This document shows positions 14,654 through 21,541 of a stretch of DNA of 40,228 nt, piece by piece. The translations under genes and the position numbers were made by a program. Origin of the DNA: SBAX01 sp964646605 (lineage in GTDB: Bacteria > Planctomycetota > Phycisphaerae > UBA1845); NCBI GenBank assembly GCA_964646605.1, contig CAZYEX010000079.1:1-40228 (forward strand), read 5' to 3'. Numbering within the stretch: the stretch's first letter is position 1; every line of letters starts with the position of its first letter. The notes beneath the pieces were generated by a model, which had not been told where the DNA came from, did not search any database, and saw only the letters and a program-made list of their open reading frames with translations.

Positions 14654-16120
14654 TCAACCCTTGATGACTCCAAGGGGACGAAGGCGGGCGACGCGGCGGC
14701 TGATGCCGGCCTTGTGCAGGACGTCGACGACCTGGTTGACGTCCTTATAGGCGTCGGGCTGTTCCTCGTCGAGTCCGGTTCGGCCTCGAGCGCGGGCGAT
14801 GACCCCACGCTCGGCGAGTTCCCGTTGGATCGAGCGTCCGCGACTCGCCCGAATCGCGGCGCCGCGGGACATGCGCCGTCCTGCGCCGTGGCACGAGCTT
14901 CCGAAGGTATGCTCCATCGAGCCCTGTTGACCGATAAGCACGTAACTGGCCCGACCCATGTCGCCGGGGACCAATACCGGCTGACCGATATGGCGATAGC
15001 GCTCGGGTAGCTCAGGATGTCCCGGCGGAAAGGCCCGCGTGGCCCCCTTGCGGTGAACGCAGAGTTTGCATGTGCGTCCGTCTACGTTGTAGGGTTCCAT
15101 CTTGGCGATGTTGTGGGCCACGTCGTAAACCAGCGACATGCCCATCCGCTCGGCGGGCAGTCCGAACACGTTGCTGTACGCTTGTCGCGCCAAGTGGGTC
15201 ATGATCTGCCGGTTGCACCAGGCGAAGTTCGCCGCGGCGCGCATGGCGCCGAGGTAGCGCTGCCCCTCCGGGGAATGCACGGGGGCGCAGATGAGCTGTG
15301 GGTCCGGCAGATCGATCCCATATTTGTGCGGGACGTTGTGCAGTTCCTTCAAGGCATCCTCGCAGACTTGATAGCCCAGTCCGCGAGAGCCGGAGTGAAT
15401 CATCACCGTGAGATTTCCCTCGACCAGGCCCATGGCGGCGGCGGCCTTGGGGTCGTCGATCTTCTCGACGACCTGCACCTCCAAAAAGTGATTGCCGCTG
15501 CCCAGCGTGCCACATTGGTCGGACCCGCGCTGGATCGCTCGGTCACTGACCAGATCAGGAACGGCATCCTCGATGCATCCGTGAGCCTCGGTCGCCTCCA
15601 CGTCGCTGTCCCAACCGAACCCCCGTTTGACGACGTAGCGCGATCCCTCGGTCATGAGCCTACGAAGCTCGGGCTTGCTGAACTTCACGATCCCGCCGCG
15701 CCCCACCCCGCAGGGAACCGTGTTGAACAGCTCGTCCACGAGCTTCCCCATTTCGGCCTTGGCGTCCTTGAGAGTGAGCGTGGTGCGGATGAGGCGAACG
15801 CCGCAGTTGATGTCGTATCCCACGCCGCCGGGGCTGATGACTCCGCCGTTTTCGGGATCGGTCGCCGCCACACCGCCGATGCAGAACCCGTATCCCCAGT
15901 GAATGTCCGGCATGGCCAGCGAATACTTGACGATGCCCGGAAGCGTGGCGACGTTCGCCACTTGCTCGGGCGACCGGTCCTGCTTAATGGCCTCCATCAG
16001 GCGTTCGTCGGCGTAAATGATCCCATCGACGCGCATGCCCGGTTTGTACGACTTAGGAATCCGCCAGCGCGTATCGTCGATTCGTTCCAGGGGACCGGTG
16101 TAGTTCTGGTCACTGGGCAT
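14654..16120 (-). CDS. rtcB: RNA-splicing ligase RtcB
   Basis: A 488-residue protein of typical RtcB length. It joins RNA ends with 2',3'-cyclic phosphate or 3'-phosphate to 5'-OH, using GTP and Mn2+. The signatures are complete: GGVGYDINCGVR with metal ligands Asp103 and Cys106, GTLGSGNHFLEVQ, HSGSRGLGYQ, DVAHNIAK, VHRKGATRAFP with the histidine that is guanylylated, and PGDMGRASYVL. I prefer ATG 16120 (MPSDQN) over the in-frame ATG at 16144, because an AGAGAGG-like ribosome site precedes it and the longer form would run into the repeat. Archease lies directly upstream on the same strand, the usual functional pairing. Confidence 0.96.
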   Translation of the reverse strand: MPSDQNYTGPLERIDDTRWRIPKSYKPGMRVDGIIYADERLMEAIKQDRSPEQVANVATLPGIVKYSLAMPDIHWGYGFCIGGVAATDPENGGVISPGGVGYDINCGVRLIRTTLTLKDAKAEMGKLVDELFNTVPCGVGRGGIVKFSKPELRRLMTEGSRYVVKRGFGWDSDVEATEAHGCIEDAVPDLVSDRAIQRGSDQCGTLGSGNHFLEVQVVEKIDDPKAAAAMGLVEGNLTVMIHSGSRGLGYQVCEDALKELHNVPHKYGIDLPDPQLICAPVHSPEGQRYLGAMRAAANFAWCNRQIMTHLARQAYSNVFGLPAERMGMSLVYDVAHNIAKMEPYNVDGRTCKLCVHRKGATRAFPPGHPELPERYRHIGQPVLVPGDMGRASYVLIGQQGSMEHTFGSSCHGAGRRMSRGAAIRASRGRSIQRELAERGVIARARGRTGLDEEQPDAYKDVNQVVDVLHKAGISRRVARLRPLGVIKG

Positions 16121-16145
16121 ACGATCCTCTCTTCCGGTCAACATG

Positions 16146-16232
16146 CGGAATGGTGAATGCGGAATGCGGAACGGAGATGAAACGGGCGCATCCTACTTTC
16201 CGCATTCCGAATTCCGCATTCATCATTCATCA
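16146..16232. repeat. Inverted 7-bp arrays forming a long stem-loop between archease and rtcB
   Basis: On the plus strand four units of CGGAATG type start at 16146, 16153, 16160 and 16167. After about 26 bases, units of CCGCATT, the reverse complement theme, start at 16200, 16207, 16214, 16221 and 16228. Both arms are phased exactly every 7 bp and can pair with each other. One end touches the archease stop codon (16230-16232); the other lies 25 bp before the rtcB start. A transcript of the operon would carry a strong imperfect hairpin here. Confidence 0.85.
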
Positions 16233-16649
16233 GATATCTACAATAAACGTCGCCTCGAATCCGCCGGGGACCTTTTCGATCCGCAGCTCGTGGTAGGTTA
16301 CCGCTTTGACTTCGCGATGGAAGCTGCTTCGTTCGGCGTCGACGGCGGCGGTTCGACCCGACACCGTCAGACGGTGCTCGTCGAGGGCGACCGAGTCCAC
16401 GGCCACGAGTCGCCGCCGATCGCGCTCGAAAAGGATCAACAATTCCGTGAGGAAGTCCCGCAGAAGCATCGCTTGGTTGTGACCGGGAAGGTCCCATTGG
16501 ATCGGCTGCGTATCCGCCGTGGCCACAATCTCGCCGATCGTCGTGTAGAACCCCTCCACGGCCGGCATCACCAACTCCTCCACCGTCGCCGCCCGAACGC
16601 GCACTCCCATGTCAGCCGTGTGATCGAAAAGCTCGTAGGATGCCTTCAC
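16230..16649 (-). CDS. Archease, RtcB activator
   Basis: A 139-residue protein of standard archease length. It opens with ASYELFDHTADMGVRVRA (the family 'yel.dHTADigi.v.g' motif) and has the central ELLILFERDRRRL and late VKAVTYHELRI segments that carry metal-binding and RtcB-contact residues. Archease promotes GTP-dependent guanylylation and turnover of RtcB. The start is GTG at 16649, fixed by the family N-terminus; the longer open frame upstream is antisense to another gene. It lies 21 bp from the divergent gene at 16671 and upstream of rtcB on the same strand. The product is probably leaderless, from the palindromic -10 at 16657. Confidence 0.93.
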   Translation of the reverse strand: MKASYELFDHTADMGVRVRAATVEELVMPAVEGFYTTIGEIVATADTQPIQWDLPGHNQAMLLRDFLTELLILFERDRRRLVAVDSVALDEHRLTVSGRTAAVDAERSSFHREVKAVTYHELRIEKVPGGFEATFIVDI

Positions 16650-16656
16650 GCCCGCA

Positions 16657-16664
16657 AGTATACT
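16657..16664. promoter_or_regulatory. Palindromic -10 element serving two divergent genes
   Basis: AGTATACT is its own reverse complement, so each strand reads TATACT, a 5 of 6 match to the consensus -10. The plus-strand gene starts 6 bases after its box (ATG 16671) and the minus-strand gene 7 bases after its box (GTG 16649). Both messages would begin at or beside the start codon. No good -35 box is visible on either side because coding sequence occupies those positions. Confidence 0.65.
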
Positions 16665-16670
16665 GTGTCG

Positions 16671-17168
16671 ATGCGAAAACCGGTCATCGGCGTCATGGGC
16701 GGATCCAAGGCCGGCGAGGGCGTCTACGCCATGGCCAAGGAACTCGGTGCCCTCATCGCCTCGCGCGGTTGGGTTCTCCTCAACGGCGGACGCAACGCCG
16801 GAGTGATGGCCGCCTCCGCCGAGGGCGCCAAACAAGCCGGCGGAACCGTCATCGGAATTCTGCCCGACCGCACCGACGCTCAGGCCTCGCCGCATCTCGA
16901 CTTCGCCATCATGACCGACATGGGCGACGGGCGAAATCTCTTGAACGTCCTTTCCAGCGACGTGGTCATCGCCTGCCCGGGAAAATTGGGGACGCTTTCG
17001 GAGATCGTCCTGGCCCTGAAACACGACAAACCGGTGATTCTGCTGGGGTTCGAGCTGACCGATCCGCCGTTCGCCAAGTTCGTCAAAGAAGGTCGGCTGA
17101 CCTCGGCCTCGACGCCTCAAGAGGCCGTCGATCTTGCGGCGAAAGCACTGGCGACGCGATCGGCCTGA
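16671..17168 (+). CDS. TIGR00725-type SLOG-fold protein
   Basis: A 165-residue single-domain Rossmann-like protein with MRKPVIGVMGGS at the nucleotide-binding N-terminus, GWVLLNGGRNAGVMAASAEGA (the 'lltGGg.GvM.aa..GA' signature, with Asn in place of Thr) and CPGKLGTLSEIVLAL in place of the PGGxGTxxE motif. The catalytic Glu is retained, while the second Gly of PGG is Lys. Relatives bind nucleotides or cleave nucleoside monophosphates; the TIGR00725 group lacks a firm function. It is divergent from archease over a 21-bp gap, so their expression may be linked. ATG 16671 is chosen because it starts at the family N-terminus. Confidence 0.85.
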   Translation: MRKPVIGVMGGSKAGEGVYAMAKELGALIASRGWVLLNGGRNAGVMAASAEGAKQAGGTVIGILPDRTDAQASPHLDFAIMTDMGDGRNLLNVLSSDVVIACPGKLGTLSEIVLALKHDKPVILLGFELTDPPFAKFVKEGRLTSASTPQEAVDLAAKALATRSA

Positions 17169-17274
17169 TGGAGGTGGATGCGGCCTGGGCACCCCATTCG
17201 CCCCGTTGCGCCGGTTCGCCCGGGCTGCGGCTCCGGTTCCGGCCTCATACCGACCAACCTGGGCGAGGCGATGG

Positions 17275-17652
17275 CTAGGCGGAAGGCCCGGCGCGTCGAA
17301 CTCGGATGCCCCGCTGCGTCGCTACGGTAATCGTGCCGACAAGGGACTCCAGATCATGATCCGCGAGGACGGCTTCAAGTACGCCTCGCAGAGCCACAAC
17401 GCTGTCACGCGCCGGACGAAGGAGCAGAATGCCCGGATGGTGACCCGGCGGACGAATTCGGATATCGGCGAAGCCCTTGTCGGCAGTCACGAAGAAGTAC
17501 CCCTCCGCAACGACCCCCAGCCACAATTCGTGGTCCGACAGCCCGCTCCACCCTTGATCGACAACGGTAGCGACGGTAAAACCGGCCTCGCGCATCGGCT
17601 CGGCGACCATCGGGGACAAGTCCTCGTCAAACTTCACCCCTCGGATCGGCAT
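17275..17652 (-). CDS. DUF5615 PIN-like toxin
   Basis: A 125-residue protein with the DUF5615 layout: VKFDEDLSPMVAEPMREAGF (acidic residues of a PIN-like active site near the N-terminus), a central SDHELWLGVVAEGYFFVTADKGFAD with the second acidic cluster, and a C-terminal PGILLLRPARDSVVALRGVL. PIN-like proteins are metal-dependent ribonucleases. The gene follows a DUF433 gene with a TGATG overlap, the usual antitoxin-toxin order. The last ~25 residues (RGIRVRRAGPSA) extend beyond the normal core. Confidence 0.88.
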   Translation of the reverse strand: MPIRGVKFDEDLSPMVAEPMREAGFTVATVVDQGWSGLSDHELWLGVVAEGYFFVTADKGFADIRIRPPGHHPGILLLRPARDSVVALRGVLEAVLADHDLESLVGTITVATQRGIRVRRAGPSA

Positions 17653-17876
17653 CAGGCCACGAGTGTGTTATGAGCCGCCTCGGCGGCATACAACAGCGCG
17701 GCTTGAATGTCCTCACGCGTGAGTTGAGGATATTGCTGCAACAGTTGGTCCATTCGCAAGTCCGCGAGGCTGCCGACGATGACCGAGACGGAAACCCGCG
17801 TGCCACGGATGCACGGCTCACCGTGGTGGATCCCCGGATCACAGACGATCCGATCGCGCCATTCGTCACCCGACAT
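17652..17876 (-). CDS. DUF433 antitoxin
   Basis: A 74-residue protein matching DUF433: RIVCDPGIHHGEPCIRGTRVSVSVIVGSL with the 'i..dp.i..GkP.irGtRi.v..i' signature, then LTREDIQAALLYAAEAA. This compact winged-helix fold binds DNA and neutralises the partner PIN-like toxin. The start at 17876 is supported by GAAGGAG upstream; the frame continues to 17954 without a better site. The stop overlaps the toxin start by one base. Such pairs usually repress their own promoter. Confidence 0.88.
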   Translation of the reverse strand: MSGDEWRDRIVCDPGIHHGEPCIRGTRVSVSVIVGSLADLRMDQLLQQYPQLTREDIQAALLYAAEAAHNTLVA

Positions 17877-18019
17877 CAACGTCTCCTTCCATCCCAAACC
17901 TGCCACGACAGGGTACCGCGCCGTGATAGCAAAGTCGAATCGTGTCCTCACCACCGAGCGGGCCGTCGGTCCGGCGAAGGATGGGCCTTCTTGGTCTCGA
18001 TCCCATAAGAGGCCGTCAG

Positions 18020-18142
18020 TTACGCGGAAACGCGAAGGGCGACCAGGGTTTGGTCGTCCCTTTGTTCACTGCCCCGCGTGAAGTCGAGCAGTTTGTGGGT
18101 CACGCAGTCGATGATGTGTCGGGCGTTGGGCACGTCCTCGCG
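18020..18142 (-). pseudogene. Tail remnant of a PP2C/SpoIIE-type phosphatase
   Basis: The minus strand encodes ...NARHIIDCVTHKLLDFTRG then SEQRDDQTLVALRVSA and a stop. This resembles the end of SpoIIE/RsbU phosphatases, where a helix 'i...v..f..g....DDiTlvvlrv' carries two metal-binding Asp residues. Upstream the same frame loses similarity and other frames show only scraps, so the gene looks frame-broken and decayed. The rest of 17877-18404 holds no credible gene; it must contain promoters for the antitoxin and the zinc-ribbon gene. Confidence 0.4.
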
Positions 18143-18404
18143 TACGCAGCAAGAGCACTCGCGAGGCGATCTGCCTGATCCGGTTCGGTTTGGCCCCCGG
18201 AACCCACCCGGCCTTGCGCAGCTCCTCGGCGTCGGACGCGGACACGGATAGGGGGCACAACGCGGGCCATGATGAACCAGCTCGGACACGAGCGTTGTTG
18301 TGGCCTTGGCGCACGAAAAAATCGAGGTTGATCCGGCAAGCAGCGGTGGTGGGGGAGCCACAATCCGCTATCATGGAGCGGCGCGATTTTCGCCGCCCTG
18401 GGAT

Positions 18405-19121
18405 GTGCGACCTACGAACTCCATCGACCGTCCATCGCCGCACCCTTCCCCCCGCGACATCCTTACACTCGCGCGCTGTCCGACCTGCGACTACGATCTC
18501 AGCGGTCTGCCCCCTCGCTATCGCTGCCCGGAATGCGGGCTGGAATACGATGAGTCCATGTTCTTGCTCGACGGATGGAGTGTGACGGAAGATTCCCATG
18601 CCCTGACTCGTTGGTTTCTGTCGCGCTCCCGCGGGACGCGGGTGCGGGCCGTCCTGCAGACGGTTCCTGGGTTGATCCTGTTGGTGATTGTCGGCGCGTG
18701 GGTTCTGCCGCGGGGCGGGTGGAGTTTGACGGCCGTCTGGGTGGTGGTCGCCGTGGTCAGCGTGCTTTGGAACGCCAGGCGACTGCTGAGCGCCCGCCGC
18801 GAAGGTCGGGGGACGATTCGATGGGTGTTTTCCTCGCGCGGGGCCTGCCGGCGTCAACCCGACGGTCGTTTGCCGTGGATCCCCTGGGGAAGCTTCTCGG
18901 AGCTCCGCTTTCGACGGTTGCGCCGCGGTGCCTGGCGGATGGAACTGTTGGCCGACCACCTAGGGATATACTTATACGAAGGCGCGCCGTACCCGTTGGT
19001 CGGCGGGGCCAGAATCCGCGCGGTCGTCGAACTGACGCCCCGTGAGGCGGCGCTGGTGAGACACGAGATCCGACGACGGATGCATCGGGCATCGCGCGCC
19101 AACATCGTGGTGCCGGCATGA
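18405..19121 (+). CDS. Zinc-ribbon membrane protein
   Basis: A cytoplasmic N-terminal zinc ribbon, ARCPTCDYDLSGLPPRYRCPECG, supplies four cysteines (CPxC and CPxCG knuckles). Two close hydrophobic helices follow (VPGLILLVIVGAWVLP and LTAVWVVVAVVSVLW), then a basic PH-like C-terminal domain (WIPWGSFSELRFRRLRRGAWRMELL). This architecture is very common, with unknown function, in Phycisphaerae. The start is uncertain: GTG 18405 gives 238 residues and keeps the ribbon near the N-terminus, whereas the frame is open back to ATG 18300. The stop overlaps the next gene's start (ATGA at 19118), so the methyltransferase is translationally coupled. Confidence 0.7.
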   Translation: MRPTNSIDRPSPHPSPRDILTLARCPTCDYDLSGLPPRYRCPECGLEYDESMFLLDGWSVTEDSHALTRWFLSRSRGTRVRAVLQTVPGLILLVIVGAWVLPRGGWSLTAVWVVVAVVSVLWNARRLLSARREGRGTIRWVFSSRGACRRQPDGRLPWIPWGSFSELRFRRLRRGAWRMELLADHLGIYLYEGAPYPLVGGARIRAVVELTPREAALVRHEIRRRMHRASRANIVVPA

Positions 19122-20290
19122 TGGGTCGGCGGGGGCGGAAAGCGGCTGAAATCGCGGCCCAAGGCGAGCCCACCGCCGTCCGCGAGGAGCTCGAAACTCG
19201 CTGGCGCGAACACTTGGTCGAGGAACCACGACTGGCCACGATGGTCTCGGCCGACGGCGCGCAACGCGAACCCTTCCACCGTTGGATGCGTTACCGGCAG
19301 GGCTTCTCCCCGTCCTTGGTCCGACTCTTCCTGCAGGAGACGGCCCCCTCCCGAAAACAAAACGGCGATCATCCGGTCTTCGATCCCTTCGCGGGGTCGG
19401 GAACCACCATCGTCGAGTCCGCTCGGCACGGCGTGCGGGCGGTGGGTGTCGAGGCCCTGGCATCCTTGGTCTTCGTGGCGAACGCCAAATGGGCGCGAAC
19501 GTTCCCGCCGATGCCCGCCGCTACGGATGACAAGGATTGGCGTCAGATGGCCGACCGGATGAGCGAGCCCGTGCATCGCGCGGCTTTGATGCTCGCCGTC
19601 GCCCGCCAATACACGTCCACCGGTCGACCCAATCCCGCGGCCCCGCCTCTGCCGCGGAGCTTCGAGGAAATCACGCAGACGATGGCGACCGATCTTCTGC
19701 ACCCTCTGACCACCGCGGGTCTCCTGTTGTCCGGTGACGCGCGGCGGCTCAGCGCTATCGCCGACCAATCCGTCGGCGCGATCCTCACCTCGCCGCCGTA
19801 TTTGGCGCGCTATAATTACCGGGAATCGGCGTCCCCTCTCGACGCCGTCTACCGCCATTGGTACCCAGATGCCAGGGATGTCCATCGCCCTCCGACACAA
19901 CTGCAAGCCAGTCGATCGACGACGGGCGGCGAGCGGCGCACGGCATTCACTCATGCGGCCGTCATCGAAGTTTGTGAAGCATTTGAGAAAATCGCGCAGA
20001 ACCCGTCCGCGGCCACGGTGCGCGCCTACTTCGACGATATGCGCATGGTTCTCCGTGAGCTTGCCCGTGTTTCGATTGCGGACAGCGTGTGTTGGTTGGT
20101 CGTCGGAGGCGCACGCATCAAGGACGTGTACGTCCCCGCGGACCTGATCCTCGCCGACCTGGCCCGGGACTGCGGCTGGCGTGTACAGACCCTCCGCGTC
20201 GCACGGGACCTCATCCCCGCCCGCCGCAAGTTCGGACGGATCGGTTGGTTGTCGCCGCGAGAAACCGTCCTTGTCCTTACCAAGGTGTAG
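19118..20290 (+). CDS. SAM-dependent DNA methyltransferase, N4-cytosine-like, solitary
   Basis: A 390-residue protein with two hallmark motifs: the SAM-binding DPFAGSGTT (89-97) and the catalytic TSPPY (224-228), the form typical of N4-cytosine methyltransferases. The SAM motif comes before the catalytic one, with ~125 residues between. Many N4-cytosine enzymes have the opposite order, so this belongs to a permuted group. The leading region FHRWMRYRQGFSPSLVRLFL and the final GWLSPRETVLVLTKV are also typical of it. No restriction endonuclease is nearby, so it would be an orphan. An RNA substrate cannot be excluded, because Trm11-like enzymes share this motif order. An alternative ATG lies at 19121. 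Confidence 0.78.
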   Translation: MMGRRGRKAAEIAAQGEPTAVREELETRWREHLVEEPRLATMVSADGAQREPFHRWMRYRQGFSPSLVRLFLQETAPSRKQNGDHPVFDPFAGSGTTIVESARHGVRAVGVEALASLVFVANAKWARTFPPMPAATDDKDWRQMADRMSEPVHRAALMLAVARQYTSTGRPNPAAPPLPRSFEEITQTMATDLLHPLTTAGLLLSGDARRLSAIADQSVGAILTSPPYLARYNYRESASPLDAVYRHWYPDARDVHRPPTQLQASRSTTGGERRTAFTHAAVIEVCEAFEKIAQNPSAATVRAYFDDMRMVLRELARVSIADSVCWLVVGGARIKDVYVPADLILADLARDCGWRVQTLRVARDLIPARRKFGRIGWLSPRETVLVLTKV

Positions 20291-20296
20291 GCTGTA

Positions 20297-20319
20297 GCGC
20301 CGCCCCTTGTGGGCGGCGC
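20297..20319. terminator. Bidirectional terminator-like hairpin
   Basis: GCGCCGCCC (20297-20305) pairs perfectly with GGGCGGCGC (20311-20319) around a 5-base loop. It fills the 34-bp gap between the convergent methyltransferase and tyrA stops. No T-run follows on either strand. Confidence 0.6.
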
Positions 20320-20324
20320 GGCGC

Positions 20325-21407
20325 TTATCGCCCCTCCAGCCACCCCAAACCCGCCTCCATCATCTCCACGAAGGAACCCTTGTCCCCGTCCGATACCGTT
20401 TTCGTCAGCGCCTGCCATTCTCGAGTCACTGCCTCATACAACCGCGGGGTGTAAGGGTTCAGACGTTGAATGGAGTAGTACAGCTCGGGGTTCTCCTGCA
20501 TGATCCGCATACTGGTCGCCAGTTGGGCGTGGAAGGTCGTGCTGCCCACGCGATTCAAGTCGGCCAAGGTCCCGCCGCAGTGCATGAGCACCCGCGCGAA
20601 CAGAATGTTGATCAAGTGCGACAGACCCAGTACGTACGAAACGATGCGGTCGTGGTCGTCCAGGGAAAGCTCGACGAGGGTCACGGCCGTATCGGCGAAG
20701 AAGCCCCCTACGCGGGCCGTTGCGGAAGGGCGACCGCAGTCGCAAACGCAGATCACCTGATCGGAAAGTATCTGCGTGCCCGGGCCGAACATGGGATGAA
20801 TGCTGGTGAAGTCAAGACCGCCCTCGACGGCTCGCACGATGCAGTTTTGCAAATGACCCTTGAGACTGGCGATGTCGAAGGCGAGACCGGGATACTTCGC
20901 CGCCGCCAACCGATCAATGGTGCCCGGCACGACATCCAGCGGAGTCGAGATGACGGCGCATGTCGTGTCTCGCAGCGCTTCCTCGAAGGACGGAGACGTC
21001 GTTACGCCCACCGCCTCGGCAGTGTCATAGACCGTCACCCGGTGCCCTTGGTTGGCGAGGAAATCGACGAGCCATCGTCCCATCTTCCCGCGGCCGCCGA
21101 TGACCAAAATGTTTTCCGTAGCGCCGGAATAGTTGGAATAGGTCTCCCGTTCCTGCCGGGCGCGGGACTCCGCGATCAACAACTGCATCACGTTGCGCGT
21201 GAGCGTCGGTGACAGACCGATGGCCTGCGCCGTTTCCTCGGCCCCTTGCAGAACGGTCCGTTCGACCTGCCAGTCGCGCAGCGGCACTCGCTGGGCCTTC
21301 TTGACCTTCCCGATCTGCGCCGCCGCCCGCATTCGTTCGGAAACCAAACGGAGAATCCGTTCATCGAGGTCTCGAATCGTGGCTCGAAGTTCTTCCAACG
21401 ATTCCAT
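20325..21407 (-). CDS. tyrA: Bifunctional chorismate mutase / prephenate dehydrogenase
   Basis: A 360-residue protein, close to the length of enteric bacterial TyrA. The AroQ chorismate mutase domain (about 1-90) shows LRATIRDLDERILRLVSERM...IGKVKKAQRVPLRD with the Arg/Lys positions expected for substrate binding. The dehydrogenase domain begins with an NAD-binding GGRGKMGRWLVDFL (about 104-117) and contains DIASLKG, TSIHPMFGPG (catalytic His region) and GLSHLINILFA. It converts chorismate through prephenate to 4-hydroxyphenylpyruvate for tyrosine synthesis. A GGGGAG ribosome site precedes ATG 21407. It follows the ABC permease gene on the same strand after 134 bp and is functionally unrelated to it. 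Confidence 0.94.
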   Translation of the reverse strand: MESLEELRATIRDLDERILRLVSERMRAAAQIGKVKKAQRVPLRDWQVERTVLQGAEETAQAIGLSPTLTRNVMQLLIAESRARQERETYSNYSGATENILVIGGRGKMGRWLVDFLANQGHRVTVYDTAEAVGVTTSPSFEEALRDTTCAVISTPLDVVPGTIDRLAAAKYPGLAFDIASLKGHLQNCIVRAVEGGLDFTSIHPMFGPGTQILSDQVICVCDCGRPSATARVGGFFADTAVTLVELSLDDHDRIVSYVLGLSHLINILFARVLMHCGGTLADLNRVGSTTFHAQLATSMRIMQENPELYYSIQRLNPYTPRLYEAVTREWQALTKTVSDGDKGSFVEMMEAGLGWLEGR

Positions 21408-21541
21408 GTCCGCCGCTCCCCGTCGTCGTCATGGTATTCGGACGGTCCATGACAGGTCCAACACCCGCCCGCCCCGGTCCAAGGGCGACCGGGATCACAA
21501 ACCAGTACTACGGGGCGACGGCATCGGGCGCCTGGCGACGG

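Noticed and set aside
15017..16156. 379-codon open frame opposite rtcB
   Set aside because: rtcB on the other strand has every family motif; this frame has none.
16143..16670. Upstream extension of the SLOG gene beginning MRNGECGMRNGD
   Set aside because: It is translated heptamer repeat followed by antisense archease; the family N-terminus starts at 16671.
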